5,821 bases of DNA, taken from Candidatus Nomurabacteria bacterium. GTDB lineage: Bacteria > Patescibacteriota > Minisyncoccia > Phycocordibacterales > UBA9973. Each line of letters begins with the position of its first letter. Positions within the stretch are counted from its first letter, which is position 1. The stretch lies in assembly GCA_009695015.1 (NCBI GenBank), contig SIBT01000027.1, forward strand, positions 1-5,821, written 5' to 3'. Position numbers and translations under genes: made by a program. Positions 1 through 5,819 of the stretch are shown here, one piece after another. Below the pieces are notes generated by a model. That model searched no databases and was not told where the DNA came from. It saw only the letters and a list, made by a program, of their open reading frames with translations.

Positions 1-2
1 GT

Positions 3-176
3 GATCGACATACTGGCAATATTCCAACACCTGAGGTATTAGTTTGTGAAGAAATAGGTTGTGTTATAGTGAATGATGTCGGCTTTGGTGGCAAAGTTCA
101 AAGTTCATCGGAATTAGTAAAAGGAGCGCAGATTAGAAGAATAAATAAAAATAAAAAAAGGAATGTTGCCAGATAA
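3..176 (+). CDS. 3' end of a possible sugar-phosphate nucleotidyltransferase (5' partial)
   Basis: Only the last 57 codons are in the window; the open frame enters at base 3 and ends at TAA 174-176. The visible residues include TPEVLVCEEIGC, then a VIVND strand, then GKVQSSSELVKGAQIRRI and a basic tail ending NKNKKRNVAR. The pattern, a TPE segment, a short helix, an IGC-plus-strand unit and an SSS-helix near the end, resembles the C-terminus of HldE/RfaE-type adenylyltransferases and related cytidylyltransferases, where an S-T-T or S-S-T motif precedes the last helix. This is pattern resemblance only, and a PfkB-type sugar kinase or another phosphosugar enzyme is possible. The stop lies 14 bases inside the next gene, which suggests co-transcription and a sugar-phosphate context. 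Confidence 0.4.
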   Translation, partial: DRHTGNIPTPEVLVCEEIGCVIVNDVGFGGKVQSSSELVKGAQIRRINKNKKRNVAR

Positions 177-942
177 AAAAATTATTGCTTTTGATCTCGA
201 CGGCACACTAGCTGAGAGCAAATCCCCTATAACACCCGAGATGGGGGAGTTGGTCAAGCGACTGGCTAAACAGAAAATTGTTGTGGTCACGAGTGGTGGG
301 GGTTTTAAACAATTTAAAATTCAATTCCTTCCACCATTTCACAGTGATGATTCCATGATGTCTTTGATTCATAATTTAATATTATTGCCAACTAGTGGAA
401 GTCAAAGATATGAATATGATAAAGAAAAAAAAGATTGGAAGGTTACAGACAAAGAACTTTTACCGGAATCTATAAAAGAAAAAGCTAAAAAATTATTAAA
501 AGAAATAATTGATTCTGGTTTGTATGATATACCGTCAAACCCAACTGGTGATATCGTCGAAGATAGAGATACTCAAATTACTTTCTCTGCTTGTGGTCAA
601 CTGGCGCCATTTGAGATAAAGAAGAATTGGGATCCTGACCAAAAAAAAAGACAAAAAATCGTCGCAGCGCTTATTCCCAAGTTACCAGAAGCCACTCTTC
701 TCGTGAATGCATCTTCTAGTATAGATATTGTTCCAAAGGGCTTTAACAAAGCCGTGGGACTCACTAGATTTATAAATAAAATAGGTTTACAAAAATCTGA
801 TGTTGTGTTTATTGGGGATGGACTTTTTCCGGGTGGAAATGATTATTCTTTACATGAGGCTGGATTTGAAACCATAGCAGTAAAAGGGCCACAAGAAACC
901 ATTAACATCTTAAAGAACTGGCTTGGTGGACAGGTATTTTAG
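163..942 (+). CDS. Phosphomannomutase-like HAD (eukaryotic PMM type, HAD-IIB)
   Basis: This 259-residue protein probably interconverts mannose-6-phosphate and mannose-1-phosphate in the cytoplasm. HAD motif I is DLDGT, with nucleophile Asp11 and acid/base Asp13. Motif II is VVTSGG with Ser44. The motif III lysine is probably Lys196 in PKGFNK, and motif IV is GDGLFPGGND (Asp219, Asn226, Asp227). The PGGND signature and the segment after it (GPQETINIL) are typical of eukaryotic-type PMM (PF03332) rather than of sucrose-phosphate or trehalose-phosphate phosphatases. Residues about 80-185 form the C2b cap, including EDRDTQITFSACGQ, which resembles the substrate-binding EFRNGMLN region of PMMs. 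The length fits the family (about 245-260). The ATG follows AAAGGA with almost no spacer, and TTG at 166 is a possible alternative start. A plain sugar-phosphate phosphatase is the main alternative; the adjacent phosphomannose isomerase favours PMM. Confidence 0.8.
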   Translation: MLPDKKIIAFDLDGTLAESKSPITPEMGELVKRLAKQKIVVVTSGGGFKQFKIQFLPPFHSDDSMMSLIHNLILLPTSGSQRYEYDKEKKDWKVTDKELLPESIKEKAKKLLKEIIDSGLYDIPSNPTGDIVEDRDTQITFSACGQLAPFEIKKNWDPDQKKRQKIVAALIPKLPEATLLVNASSSIDIVPKGFNKAVGLTRFINKIGLQKSDVVFIGDGLFPGGNDYSLHEAGFETIAVKGPQETINILKNWLGGQVF

Positions 943-951
943 TTGTATAAT
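923..951 (+). promoter_or_regulatory. Probable sigma70-type promoter for the cupin isomerase and GH130 genes
   Basis: A perfect TATAAT lies at 946-951, and TTGGTG at 923-928 sits exactly 17 bases upstream as a half-matching -35. A start near base 958 would give a leader of about 16 bases before the ATG at 974. The site overlaps the 3' end of the mutase gene, so it may add an internal start for the isomerase and the GH130 genes rather than replace read-through. No clear Shine-Dalgarno follows it. A second weaker -10-like TATAGT at 960-965 would give an almost leaderless message. No operator-like repeat was seen. Confidence 0.5.
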
Positions 952-973
952 GAATGAAGTATAGTTTATAACC

Positions 974-1315
974 ATGAAAACACTTATTGTAAAAAAGCCT
1001 TGGGGACAATTTGATCAGTTTACTCACAATGAGCCGACGACGGTCAAGATTCTTTCTGTAAATCGAGGCAGTTCTTTGAGTTTACAAAAACACAATAGTC
1101 GAACAGAATTTTGGCGAGTAATTTTGGGTCATCCAATCGTGACTATTGATAAAATGGTAAAAAGTGCAAATCCAGGAGATGAATTTATAATAGACCAACA
1201 ACAAGCGCACCGGCTGGAGGCAAAAAATGACGATGTGCAAGTTCTAGAAATTTCTTCCGGAGATTTTGATGAAAATGATATTATAAGATTAGAAGACAAA
1301 TATGGCCGCGCTTAA
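974..1315 (+). CDS. Stand-alone cupin phosphomannose isomerase (type II PMI, C-terminal domain type)
   Basis: This 113-residue protein probably converts fructose-6-phosphate and mannose-6-phosphate. It matches the cupin half of type II PMI (PF01050) throughout: KKPWGQFDQF at residues 8-17, SLSLQKHNSRTEFWRVI at 34-50, PGDEFII at 67-73, AHRLEA at 78-83, and the closing DIIRLEDKYGR at 102-112. There is no GDP-mannose pyrophosphorylase domain, so it is the short single-cupin form. His40, Glu45 and His79 are plausible metal ligands. The second histidine usual in the HxHR motif is Ser42 here, and the usual EHW is EFW. The stop overlaps the next gene by 14 bases. Lying between the mutase and GH130 genes, it fits a mannose pathway. 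A dTDP-sugar cupin is less likely given the PWG and LEDKYGR ends. Confidence 0.82.
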   Translation: MKTLIVKKPWGQFDQFTHNEPTTVKILSVNRGSSLSLQKHNSRTEFWRVILGHPIVTIDKMVKSANPGDEFIIDQQQAHRLEAKNDDVQVLEISSGDFDENDIIRLEDKYGRA

Positions 1316-2450
1316 AAAGAAGAAAAAAAAAATATCTACTCGTTTTTCAAAATCAAAAGTAGGTAAGAAAAAATCTAAAATTGTTAAAAAAAAGACAGTT
1401 ACTAAAAAGCTAGTACGTAAAACCAAAAAGAAAATTTCAGTTCTTGATCTAAAAAGATCACACAAAAATCCCATTATCGAACCAACGGACGATAAACATT
1501 GGAAGTCTAAAGCAACATTCAATCCTACTGCCATTGTTAGTAATGGCACTGTACACATTGTTTATCGCGCCATTGGAGAATCTGATCATTCCGTTTTGGG
1601 TTATGCTGGAAGCCAAGATGGAATGACCATCAAAGAGAATTTTCCTACACCTATCTATTATCATTTTTTACGCCAAGATAAATCTCGCTCTCTTCCATCT
1701 ATTTCATACAGCTCCGGTGGAGGATGGGGTGGTGGATGTGAGGATCCAAGACTCACTCTTTTTGGCGATAAAGTATATATGCTCTACACGGCTTTTGATG
1801 GATGGGGGTCTGTGCGAACTGCTCTGACGTCTATAAGCCTAGATGATTTTATATCTAAACGCTGGAATTGGAAGGAGCCGGTTCTTATTTCTCCACCCGG
1901 ACAAATACATAAAAATTGGGTACTTTTTCCAGAGAAAATAAACGGTAAATACGCGATTCTACACAGTATCTCTCCGAAGATAATGATAGATTATTTCAAG
2001 TCTTTAGATGAATTAGATGGAAATAATTTTATATACAGTGTACATCAAGGAAGTCATCTGTGGAAAGCTCGAGATAGATTGATCCGAGGTGTTGGACCCG
2101 CGCCCCTTCAGACAAAATACGGTTGGCTCGTCTTGTATCACAAAATGGAGAAACATGATTCTCATAGATATAAATTGTGGGCAATGATTTTAGATAAGGA
2201 AGATCCAACGAAAATTTTATATAATTCCATTCAGCCGATTCTTGAACCAGATGAGTGGTATGAAAATGAGGGATATAAAGAAGGAGTAGTATATTCTTGC
2301 GGGGCGGTGATAAAAGATGGAGAATTGTTTGTCTATTATGGAGGAGCGGATAAAGTCTCATGTGTCGCGACAGCAAATCTCGATGCGTTTCTGAAGGAAC
2401 TTATAAATTCTAGTAGATCAGTTTTAAAAAGCAGTAAAATTAAAACGTAA
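1302..2450 (+). CDS. GH130 family beta-mannoside phosphorylase/mannosidase with polylysine-like N-terminal tail
   Basis: This 382-residue protein has a tail (1-48) and one five-bladed beta-propeller GH130 domain (about 50-365). GH130 marks are KNPIIEP (55-61), KATFNP (70-75), VYRA (88-91), CEDPR with the catalytic Asp148, YTAFDG (162-167), FPEK (209-212), GWLVLYH (274-280) and VYYGGAD (344-350). Known GH130 enzymes phosphorolyse beta-1,4- or beta-1,2-mannosides to mannose-1-phosphate, while some subfamilies hydrolyse. Arg172, Lys212 and His280 sit where phosphate-binding basic residues are expected, so phosphorylase is favoured, though YHK replaces the usual YHG. The tail has 21 Lys and 2 Arg in its first 44 residues and no acidic residue. 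There is no in-frame ATG, GTG or TTG between the tail and the domain, so ATG 1302 is required. A glycine-rich loop (139-145) precedes the catalytic motif. No signal peptide is seen. The exact linkage and substrate cannot be told. Confidence 0.85.
   Translation: MAALKKKKKKISTRFSKSKVGKKKSKIVKKKTVTKKLVRKTKKKISVLDLKRSHKNPIIEPTDDKHWKSKATFNPTAIVSNGTVHIVYRAIGESDHSVLGYAGSQDGMTIKENFPTPIYYHFLRQDKSRSLPSISYSSGGGWGGGCEDPRLTLFGDKVYMLYTAFDGWGSVRTALTSISLDDFISKRWNWKEPVLISPPGQIHKNWVLFPEKINGKYAILHSISPKIMIDYFKSLDELDGNNFIYSVHQGSHLWKARDRLIRGVGPAPLQTKYGWLVLYHKMEKHDSHRYKLWAMILDKEDPTKILYNSIQPILEPDEWYENEGYKEGVVYSCGAVIKDGELFVYYGGADKVSCVATANLDAFLKELINSSRSVLKSSKIKT
1323..1332 (+). repeat. A10 homopolymer just inside the GH130 reading frame
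   Basis: Ten consecutive adenines lie at codons 8-11 of the first GH130 gene, inside a longer purine run starting right after the stop codon of the isomerase gene. Runs of this length are prone to transcriptional slippage and to indels in replication or sequencing. The reading frame after it stays lysine-rich and continues into the GH130 domain, so the frame as read is coherent. Confidence 0.75.
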
Positions 2451-2454
2451 CTTT

Positions 2455-4386
2455 ATGTTTGTTGTAAGAAGATCGCATCACAATCCAATTCTTGTTCCCG
2501 ACAAAGACCATTACTGGGAAGCATTTGCCGCTTTTAATATGAGTGTCATCAAAGCTGGTAAAATTTTTTATGGTGTTTATCGGGCAATTTCCGCGACTGA
2601 TAAACTGCATACGCCGGAGCGTGTTTCAATTATAGGAATAGGGAAAAGCAAAGACGCCAGACATTTTTCGGAACGAGAACCTTTTATCATACCAGAAGAA
2701 GAATGGGAAAAATACGGCTGTGAGGATCCACGCATCACTTATTTTGAAGGAAATTATTATATTTTTTATACAGCGCTTTCAAAGTATCCGTTTGAAGCAA
2801 GTGGGATCAAAGTTGCAGTCGCTGTCTCAAAAGATTTAAAAAAAATTAAAGAACGGCACTTGGTAACACCATTCAATGCTAAAGCGATGACACTTTTCCC
2901 GGAACGTATCGGAGGTAAGATCACAGTAATTCTCTCGGTCAATACTGATATGCCTCCATCCAAAATTGCTATAGCGCAAATGGATAAAATAGAAGATTTG
3001 TGGAATCCAAAATTTTGGGAGGAATGGTATAAAGATATCGATAAGCATGTTTTAGATTTTAAAAGGTCTCCTTATGACCACATTGAAATCGGCGCGCCAC
3101 CGGTCGCGACTTCTCACGGTTGGCTCCTTATCTATTCGCACATTCAAAATTATTTTCAAGGCAGCAATCTCGATCGCATATTTGGAGTTGAAGCGGTTTT
3201 ACTTGATATAAATAATCCGCTTAAAATTTTCGGGCAAACTAGAGGTCCTCTTTTTTCTCCGAGAGAATCCTATGAACTTTTAGGTCATGTTTCGGATGTA
3301 GTTTTCCCGACAGGGGCAATTGTCAAGAAGGGGATACTTTTTATATATTACGGAGCAGCAGATATGACAACTTGCATGGCCCACGTCAATTTGGAGGATC
3401 TTATGGGTACGATGCGTCCGGAGACAAGTTCTAGGTGGTATTTTAAACGTTCCGAAAAGAATCCTATCATTATTCCCGATAAACAACATTCATGGGAAGC
3501 AAAAGCGACTTTTAATCCAGCTGTTTTAAGAATACGAGATACAACCCATATACTATATCGAACACTCTCTGATGACAATACTTCTTTTATTGGTTATGCC
3601 TCGAGTAGAGACGGTATCAATATTGATGAGAGATTACCAGAGCCTATATATAGTCCTAGAGAGGATTTTGAATCAAAAAAAATTGCTGGAGGCAACTCCG
3701 GCTGTGAAGATCCGCGTCTCACTAAAATAGGGAAAGTTATTTATATGTGTTACACGGCCTTTGATGGCATTGGTCCACCTAGAGTCGCTATCACTTCTAT
3801 CACCGAGAAAAATTTTCTAGCAAAAAATTGGCAATGGAAAAAACCTATTTTGATCACTCCAGCTGGTTTTGACGATAAAGATACTTGTATTTTTCCTGAA
3901 AAAACCAAAAATCAATATTTTATCTTACATCGGGTGGGCAACGAACTCTGTGGAGATTATTTAAAATCACTTAACTTTGAAAAAGATAGTGTTAAAAAGT
4001 GCATCAGAATTATCGGACCAAGGATAAACTCTTGGGATAGTTCAAAAGTTGGCATCTCCGCACCGCCGATGAAAACAAAAAATGGTTGGCTACTTCTTTA
4101 TCACGGCGTTTCGAAGAGTCACAACACTTATCGTATTGGAGCAGTACTGCTTGACCTCAAAGATCCAGCGATAGTGCTCGCGCGCACGACGGACCCAATA
4201 TTTGAACCAAGGGAAATTTATGAGAAAGTCGGGGTGGTCAACAACGTAGTTTTTCCATGTGGTATGACTCTACAAGATGGTCTCATTTATATATATTACG
4301 GTGGCGCAGACACCGTAGTCGGAGTGGCGACGATGGAATTAGATATTATTCTAAAAGCTTTAACGAGAGATATTAAGAAAAATTAA
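2455..4386 (+). CDS. Tandem-fused double GH130 protein
   Basis: This 643-residue protein holds two complete GH130 propeller modules joined by a short linker (about 320-328). Module 1 (about 3-318) has HNPILVP, FNMS, GCEDPR with Asp91, FPER, GAPPVATSHGWLLIYSH and IYYGAAD. Module 2 (about 329-635) has KNPIIIP, KATFNP, GCEDPR with Asp419, PPRVAITS, FPEK, LHRV, GWLLLYHGV, EPREIYEKVGVVNNVVF and IYYGGAD. Module 2 keeps the full phosphorylase-like set (Arg443, Lys483, His492, His550). Module 1 departs from it: Lys119 replaces the Arg, the LHR motif is LSV, and the YHG motif reads YSH. Module 2 is closer to the preceding GH130 gene than module 1 is. GH130 proteins are usually a single module of about 300-400 residues, so the fusion is unusual. 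The start is 4 bases after the previous stop with no Shine-Dalgarno, suggesting translational coupling. No signal peptide is seen, so it is probably cytoplasmic. Substrate unknown. Confidence 0.85.
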   Translation: MFVVRRSHHNPILVPDKDHYWEAFAAFNMSVIKAGKIFYGVYRAISATDKLHTPERVSIIGIGKSKDARHFSEREPFIIPEEEWEKYGCEDPRITYFEGNYYIFYTALSKYPFEASGIKVAVAVSKDLKKIKERHLVTPFNAKAMTLFPERIGGKITVILSVNTDMPPSKIAIAQMDKIEDLWNPKFWEEWYKDIDKHVLDFKRSPYDHIEIGAPPVATSHGWLLIYSHIQNYFQGSNLDRIFGVEAVLLDINNPLKIFGQTRGPLFSPRESYELLGHVSDVVFPTGAIVKKGILFIYYGAADMTTCMAHVNLEDLMGTMRPETSSRWYFKRSEKNPIIIPDKQHSWEAKATFNPAVLRIRDTTHILYRTLSDDNTSFIGYASSRDGINIDERLPEPIYSPREDFESKKIAGGNSGCEDPRLTKIGKVIYMCYTAFDGIGPPRVAITSITEKNFLAKNWQWKKPILITPAGFDDKDTCIFPEKTKNQYFILHRVGNELCGDYLKSLNFEKDSVKKCIRIIGPRINSWDSSKVGISAPPMKTKNGWLLLYHGVSKSHNTYRIGAVLLDLKDPAIVLARTTDPIFEPREIYEKVGVVNNVVFPCGMTLQDGLIYIYYGGADTVVGVATMELDIILKALTRDIKKN

Positions 4387-4409
4387 GACTAAATATTGAA
4401 AGCTTTGAT

Positions 4410-4437
4410 TTGTTTTTGTTTTTGTTTGTGATATAAT
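4410..4437 (+). promoter_or_regulatory. Extended -10 promoter placed for a leaderless transcript
   Basis: The 57-base gap after the double GH130 gene holds TGATATAAT (4429-4437), a perfect extended -10. A weak -35 TTGTTT at 4410-4415 lies 16 bases upstream, within a T-rich stretch with two copies of GTTTTT. The usual start point, seven bases past the -10 element, is base 4444, which is the A of the ATG of the next gene. The message would therefore begin at or within a base or two of the start codon. No convincing terminator for the GH130 operon precedes it. Confidence 0.6.
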
Positions 4438-4443
4438 TAAATT

Positions 4444-4773
4444 ATGGATACAGTACCACAAGCATTACCAACAAAAGAAGTAAAAAAAGTATATTCTTCG
4501 GAAAAAATTACGGAATTCAGTCTTTTGTTGAATAAACTTCGTACAAAAGTTTATCTAAAATCACCTGAAGATTCTAGAAAATTAAATGACGAAATTATAG
4601 CATTCGATGCGAATTTAAAAAAAAATTACAACGTAATGCAATATGCCATGATGCATGCTTTTATGGGAAGTAGTATATCTCCCAATCATGAAGCTGAAAT
4701 ATTATATAATGATTTTCCGGGAGAGGATTCTGTTGAAAAATTTATAAATAGTTTAGTAGAAAAATATAGCTAA
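4444..4773 (+). CDS. Unrecognised 109-residue protein upstream of hpf
   Basis: I do not recognise this protein. It has no signal peptide or membrane segment. Residues 1-18 look flexible and end in a lysine cluster. The rest looks largely helical: roughly 19-38 (EKITEFSLLLNKLRTKVYL), 40-60 (SPEDSRKLNDEIIAFDANL) and 62-75 (NYNVMQYAMMHAFM), followed by a GSSISPNHEAE loop and an acidic C-terminal part ending in a helix (SVEKFINSLVEKYS). It contains no cysteine. It appears to be a real gene: a strong promoter ends just before its ATG, it ends in tandem stops TAATAA, and the HPF gene follows 7 bases after the stop. The pairing suggests a link to stationary phase or ribosome dormancy, but that is context only. 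Confidence 0.65.
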   Translation: MDTVPQALPTKEVKKVYSSEKITEFSLLLNKLRTKVYLKSPEDSRKLNDEIIAFDANLKKNYNVMQYAMMHAFMGSSISPNHEAEILYNDFPGEDSVEKFINSLVEKYS

Positions 4774-4780
4774 TAAATTT

Positions 4781-5176
4781 ATGCAAATAAATTTATTGGG
4801 TAAAAATATGGAGGTTACGGAAGCCATCAAAGACTATGTTATAAAGAGAGTTACTAACTTGGGTAAATTGCTTTCGGGTATCGAAGAGAAGGGCGGAGAA
4901 GTGAATGTCGCTTTCGAAGTGGGGAAGAGTACTAACCATCATAAAAGCGGTTCTGTTTTTCATGCTGACTGCTTGATAAATGTCAAAGGAGAGAAATTTT
5001 ACTCGAGCGCCGATGAAGAGGATTTGTATCGAGCGATAGATGTGGTCAAAGACAATCTTTTCAGAGAAATTGAAAAGAATAAAAATCGTAAGCAGACACT
5101 CTTTAAACGTGGCGCTGCCAAGATCAAAAGAATGATGAAAGGTCTCTCCGATCGAAACCCTTTTACTTCGAAATAA
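4781..5176 (+). CDS. hpf: Ribosome hibernation promoting factor, short form (HPF/RaiA family)
   Basis: This 131-residue protein belongs to the HPF/YfiA family, which binds the small ribosomal subunit at the decoding region and holds ribosomes inactive in starvation or stationary phase. Family marks are INLLGKNMEVTEAIKDYV at 3-20 (first strand and helix), the basic HHKSG at 53-57, and the second helix SADEEDLYRAIDVVKDNLF at 76-94 followed by a Lys/Arg-rich end. It lacks the roughly 60-residue C-terminal dimerisation domain of long HPF, so it is the short form. A basic tail (about 99-120, with KRGAAKIKRMMKG) extends it beyond typical short HPFs (about 95-113). It lies 7 bases downstream of the unknown gene with no Shine-Dalgarno, so it probably depends on the 4410-4437 promoter. 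Its last 14 bases overlap the convergent fmt gene. Confidence 0.9.
   Translation: MQINLLGKNMEVTEAIKDYVIKRVTNLGKLLSGIEEKGGEVNVAFEVGKSTNHHKSGSVFHADCLINVKGEKFYSSADEEDLYRAIDVVKDNLFREIEKNKNRKQTLFKRGAAKIKRMMKGLSDRNPFTSK
5163..5176. other. Convergent 3' overlap of hpf and fmt in a near-palindrome
   Basis: The two genes share these 14 bases, TTACTTCGAAATAA, in which the fmt stop (TTA on the plus strand, 5163-5165) and the hpf stop (TAA, 5174-5176) face each other. The sequence is palindromic apart from one mismatched pair. No stem-loop with a T-run was seen here, so terminators for either gene must lie inside the opposite gene or be factor-dependent. Confidence 0.8.
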
Positions 5177-5819
5177 ATTCTTCGTACTTAATCTCTTTTT
5201 TACCTTCAGGTAAGACTTTTTTTATTACAAATTTATTATCTACAAGTTTTACCTCAGTGATTATTATTCTTTTATTGTTCTTGAAGAAAAATATGCGAGG
5301 CCAAGCGGCGTAGGCTCTGAATTTATTGTACAAAACAATTGGAGGTTCTTTTTCTAGGTCTACTAACCCATCTTCTTTTTTGGTTTTTTTACAAACGGAA
5401 GCAAGGCTTTCGTTTTGTGGAATTAGCTTAGTTTTTCCAGCAATAAATTCTGGGAGAGTTTTTACTAAAAATTCTCCTCCAATCTTTATCAGGCGCTTGC
5501 GTAAGTCTGATGCTTTTTCATCGGACAAAATATTAGTTTTTTCTTGCGCAATGATTGGTCCAGAATCCATTTTGAATGCCATTTTTTGTATAGTAACGCC
5601 TGTAACGGTGTCACCATTTAAGATGGAGGATTCGACGGGGGAAGCTCCGCGATATTTTGGCAGAAGCGAATAGTGAACATTGACAGAACCTAGCTTCGGC
5701 ATATTTAATATATTTTCTGGCATTATTTTCCCATAAGCAACGACGATGAATAGACAATCAGGCTCTAGGTAGCCAAACTTTAGTTTGTTGTAAAAATCTT
5801 CATCTAATTTTTCTGGTTT
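5163..5819 (-). CDS. fmt: Methionyl-tRNA formyltransferase, C-terminal 218 residues (5' end beyond window)
   Basis: This enzyme formylates the methionine on initiator tRNA using 10-formyltetrahydrofolate. The frame is open to the window edge and reads FIVVAYGKIMPENIL, then GSVNVHYSLLPKYRGASPV, then TGVTIQKMAFKMDSGPI. The ATG at 5723 is internal, since conserved sequence continues upstream of it. The Asn, His and Asp of the SVNVH and MDSG motifs match the catalytic Asn106, His108 and Asp144 of the E. coli enzyme with identical spacing. By that numbering about 59 N-terminal residues are missing. The C-terminal tRNA-binding domain is recognisable (NKFRAYAAWPRIFF, then TEVKLVDNKF) but compact; the whole protein would be nearer 280 residues than the usual 310-320. 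It is convergent with hpf and overlaps it by 14 bases. Confidence 0.93.
   Translation of the reverse strand, partial: KPEKLDEDFYNKLKFGYLEPDCLFIVVAYGKIMPENILNMPKLGSVNVHYSLLPKYRGASPVESSILNGDTVTGVTIQKMAFKMDSGPIIAQEKTNILSDEKASDLRKRLIKIGGEFLVKTLPEFIAGKTKLIPQNESLASVCKKTKKEDGLVDLEKEPPIVLYNKFRAYAAWPRIFFFKNNKRIIITEVKLVDNKFVIKKVLPEGKKEIKYEEFISK

Noticed and set aside
55..75. TATAGT in TTGTGTTATAGTG as a promoter for the mutase gene
   Set aside because: No -35 at acceptable spacing and it lies inside the upstream coding frame; read-through from upstream is simpler.
1302..1445. The lysine-rich start of the GH130 gene as a secretion signal
   Set aside because: There is no hydrophobic core after the basic stretch, so it is neither a Sec nor a Tat signal peptide.
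1289..1558. Minus-strand open frame with many Phe and Leu, looking like a membrane protein
   Set aside because: It is the antisense of the lysine codons of the GH130 tail (AAA/AAG read back as TTT/CTT). It has no promoter of its own and overlaps a well-supported gene.
4399..4425. AAAGCTTT followed by a T-rich stretch as a terminator for the GH130 operon
   Set aside because: The inverted repeat is only four bases per arm with no loop, and the T-rich tract is broken by G. It fits better as promoter-upstream sequence.
5326..5673. Plus-strand open frame of 115 residues antisense to fmt
   Set aside because: The minus-strand frame encodes conserved catalytic motifs of methionyl-tRNA formyltransferase; the plus-strand product shows no recognisable domain and no start signal.
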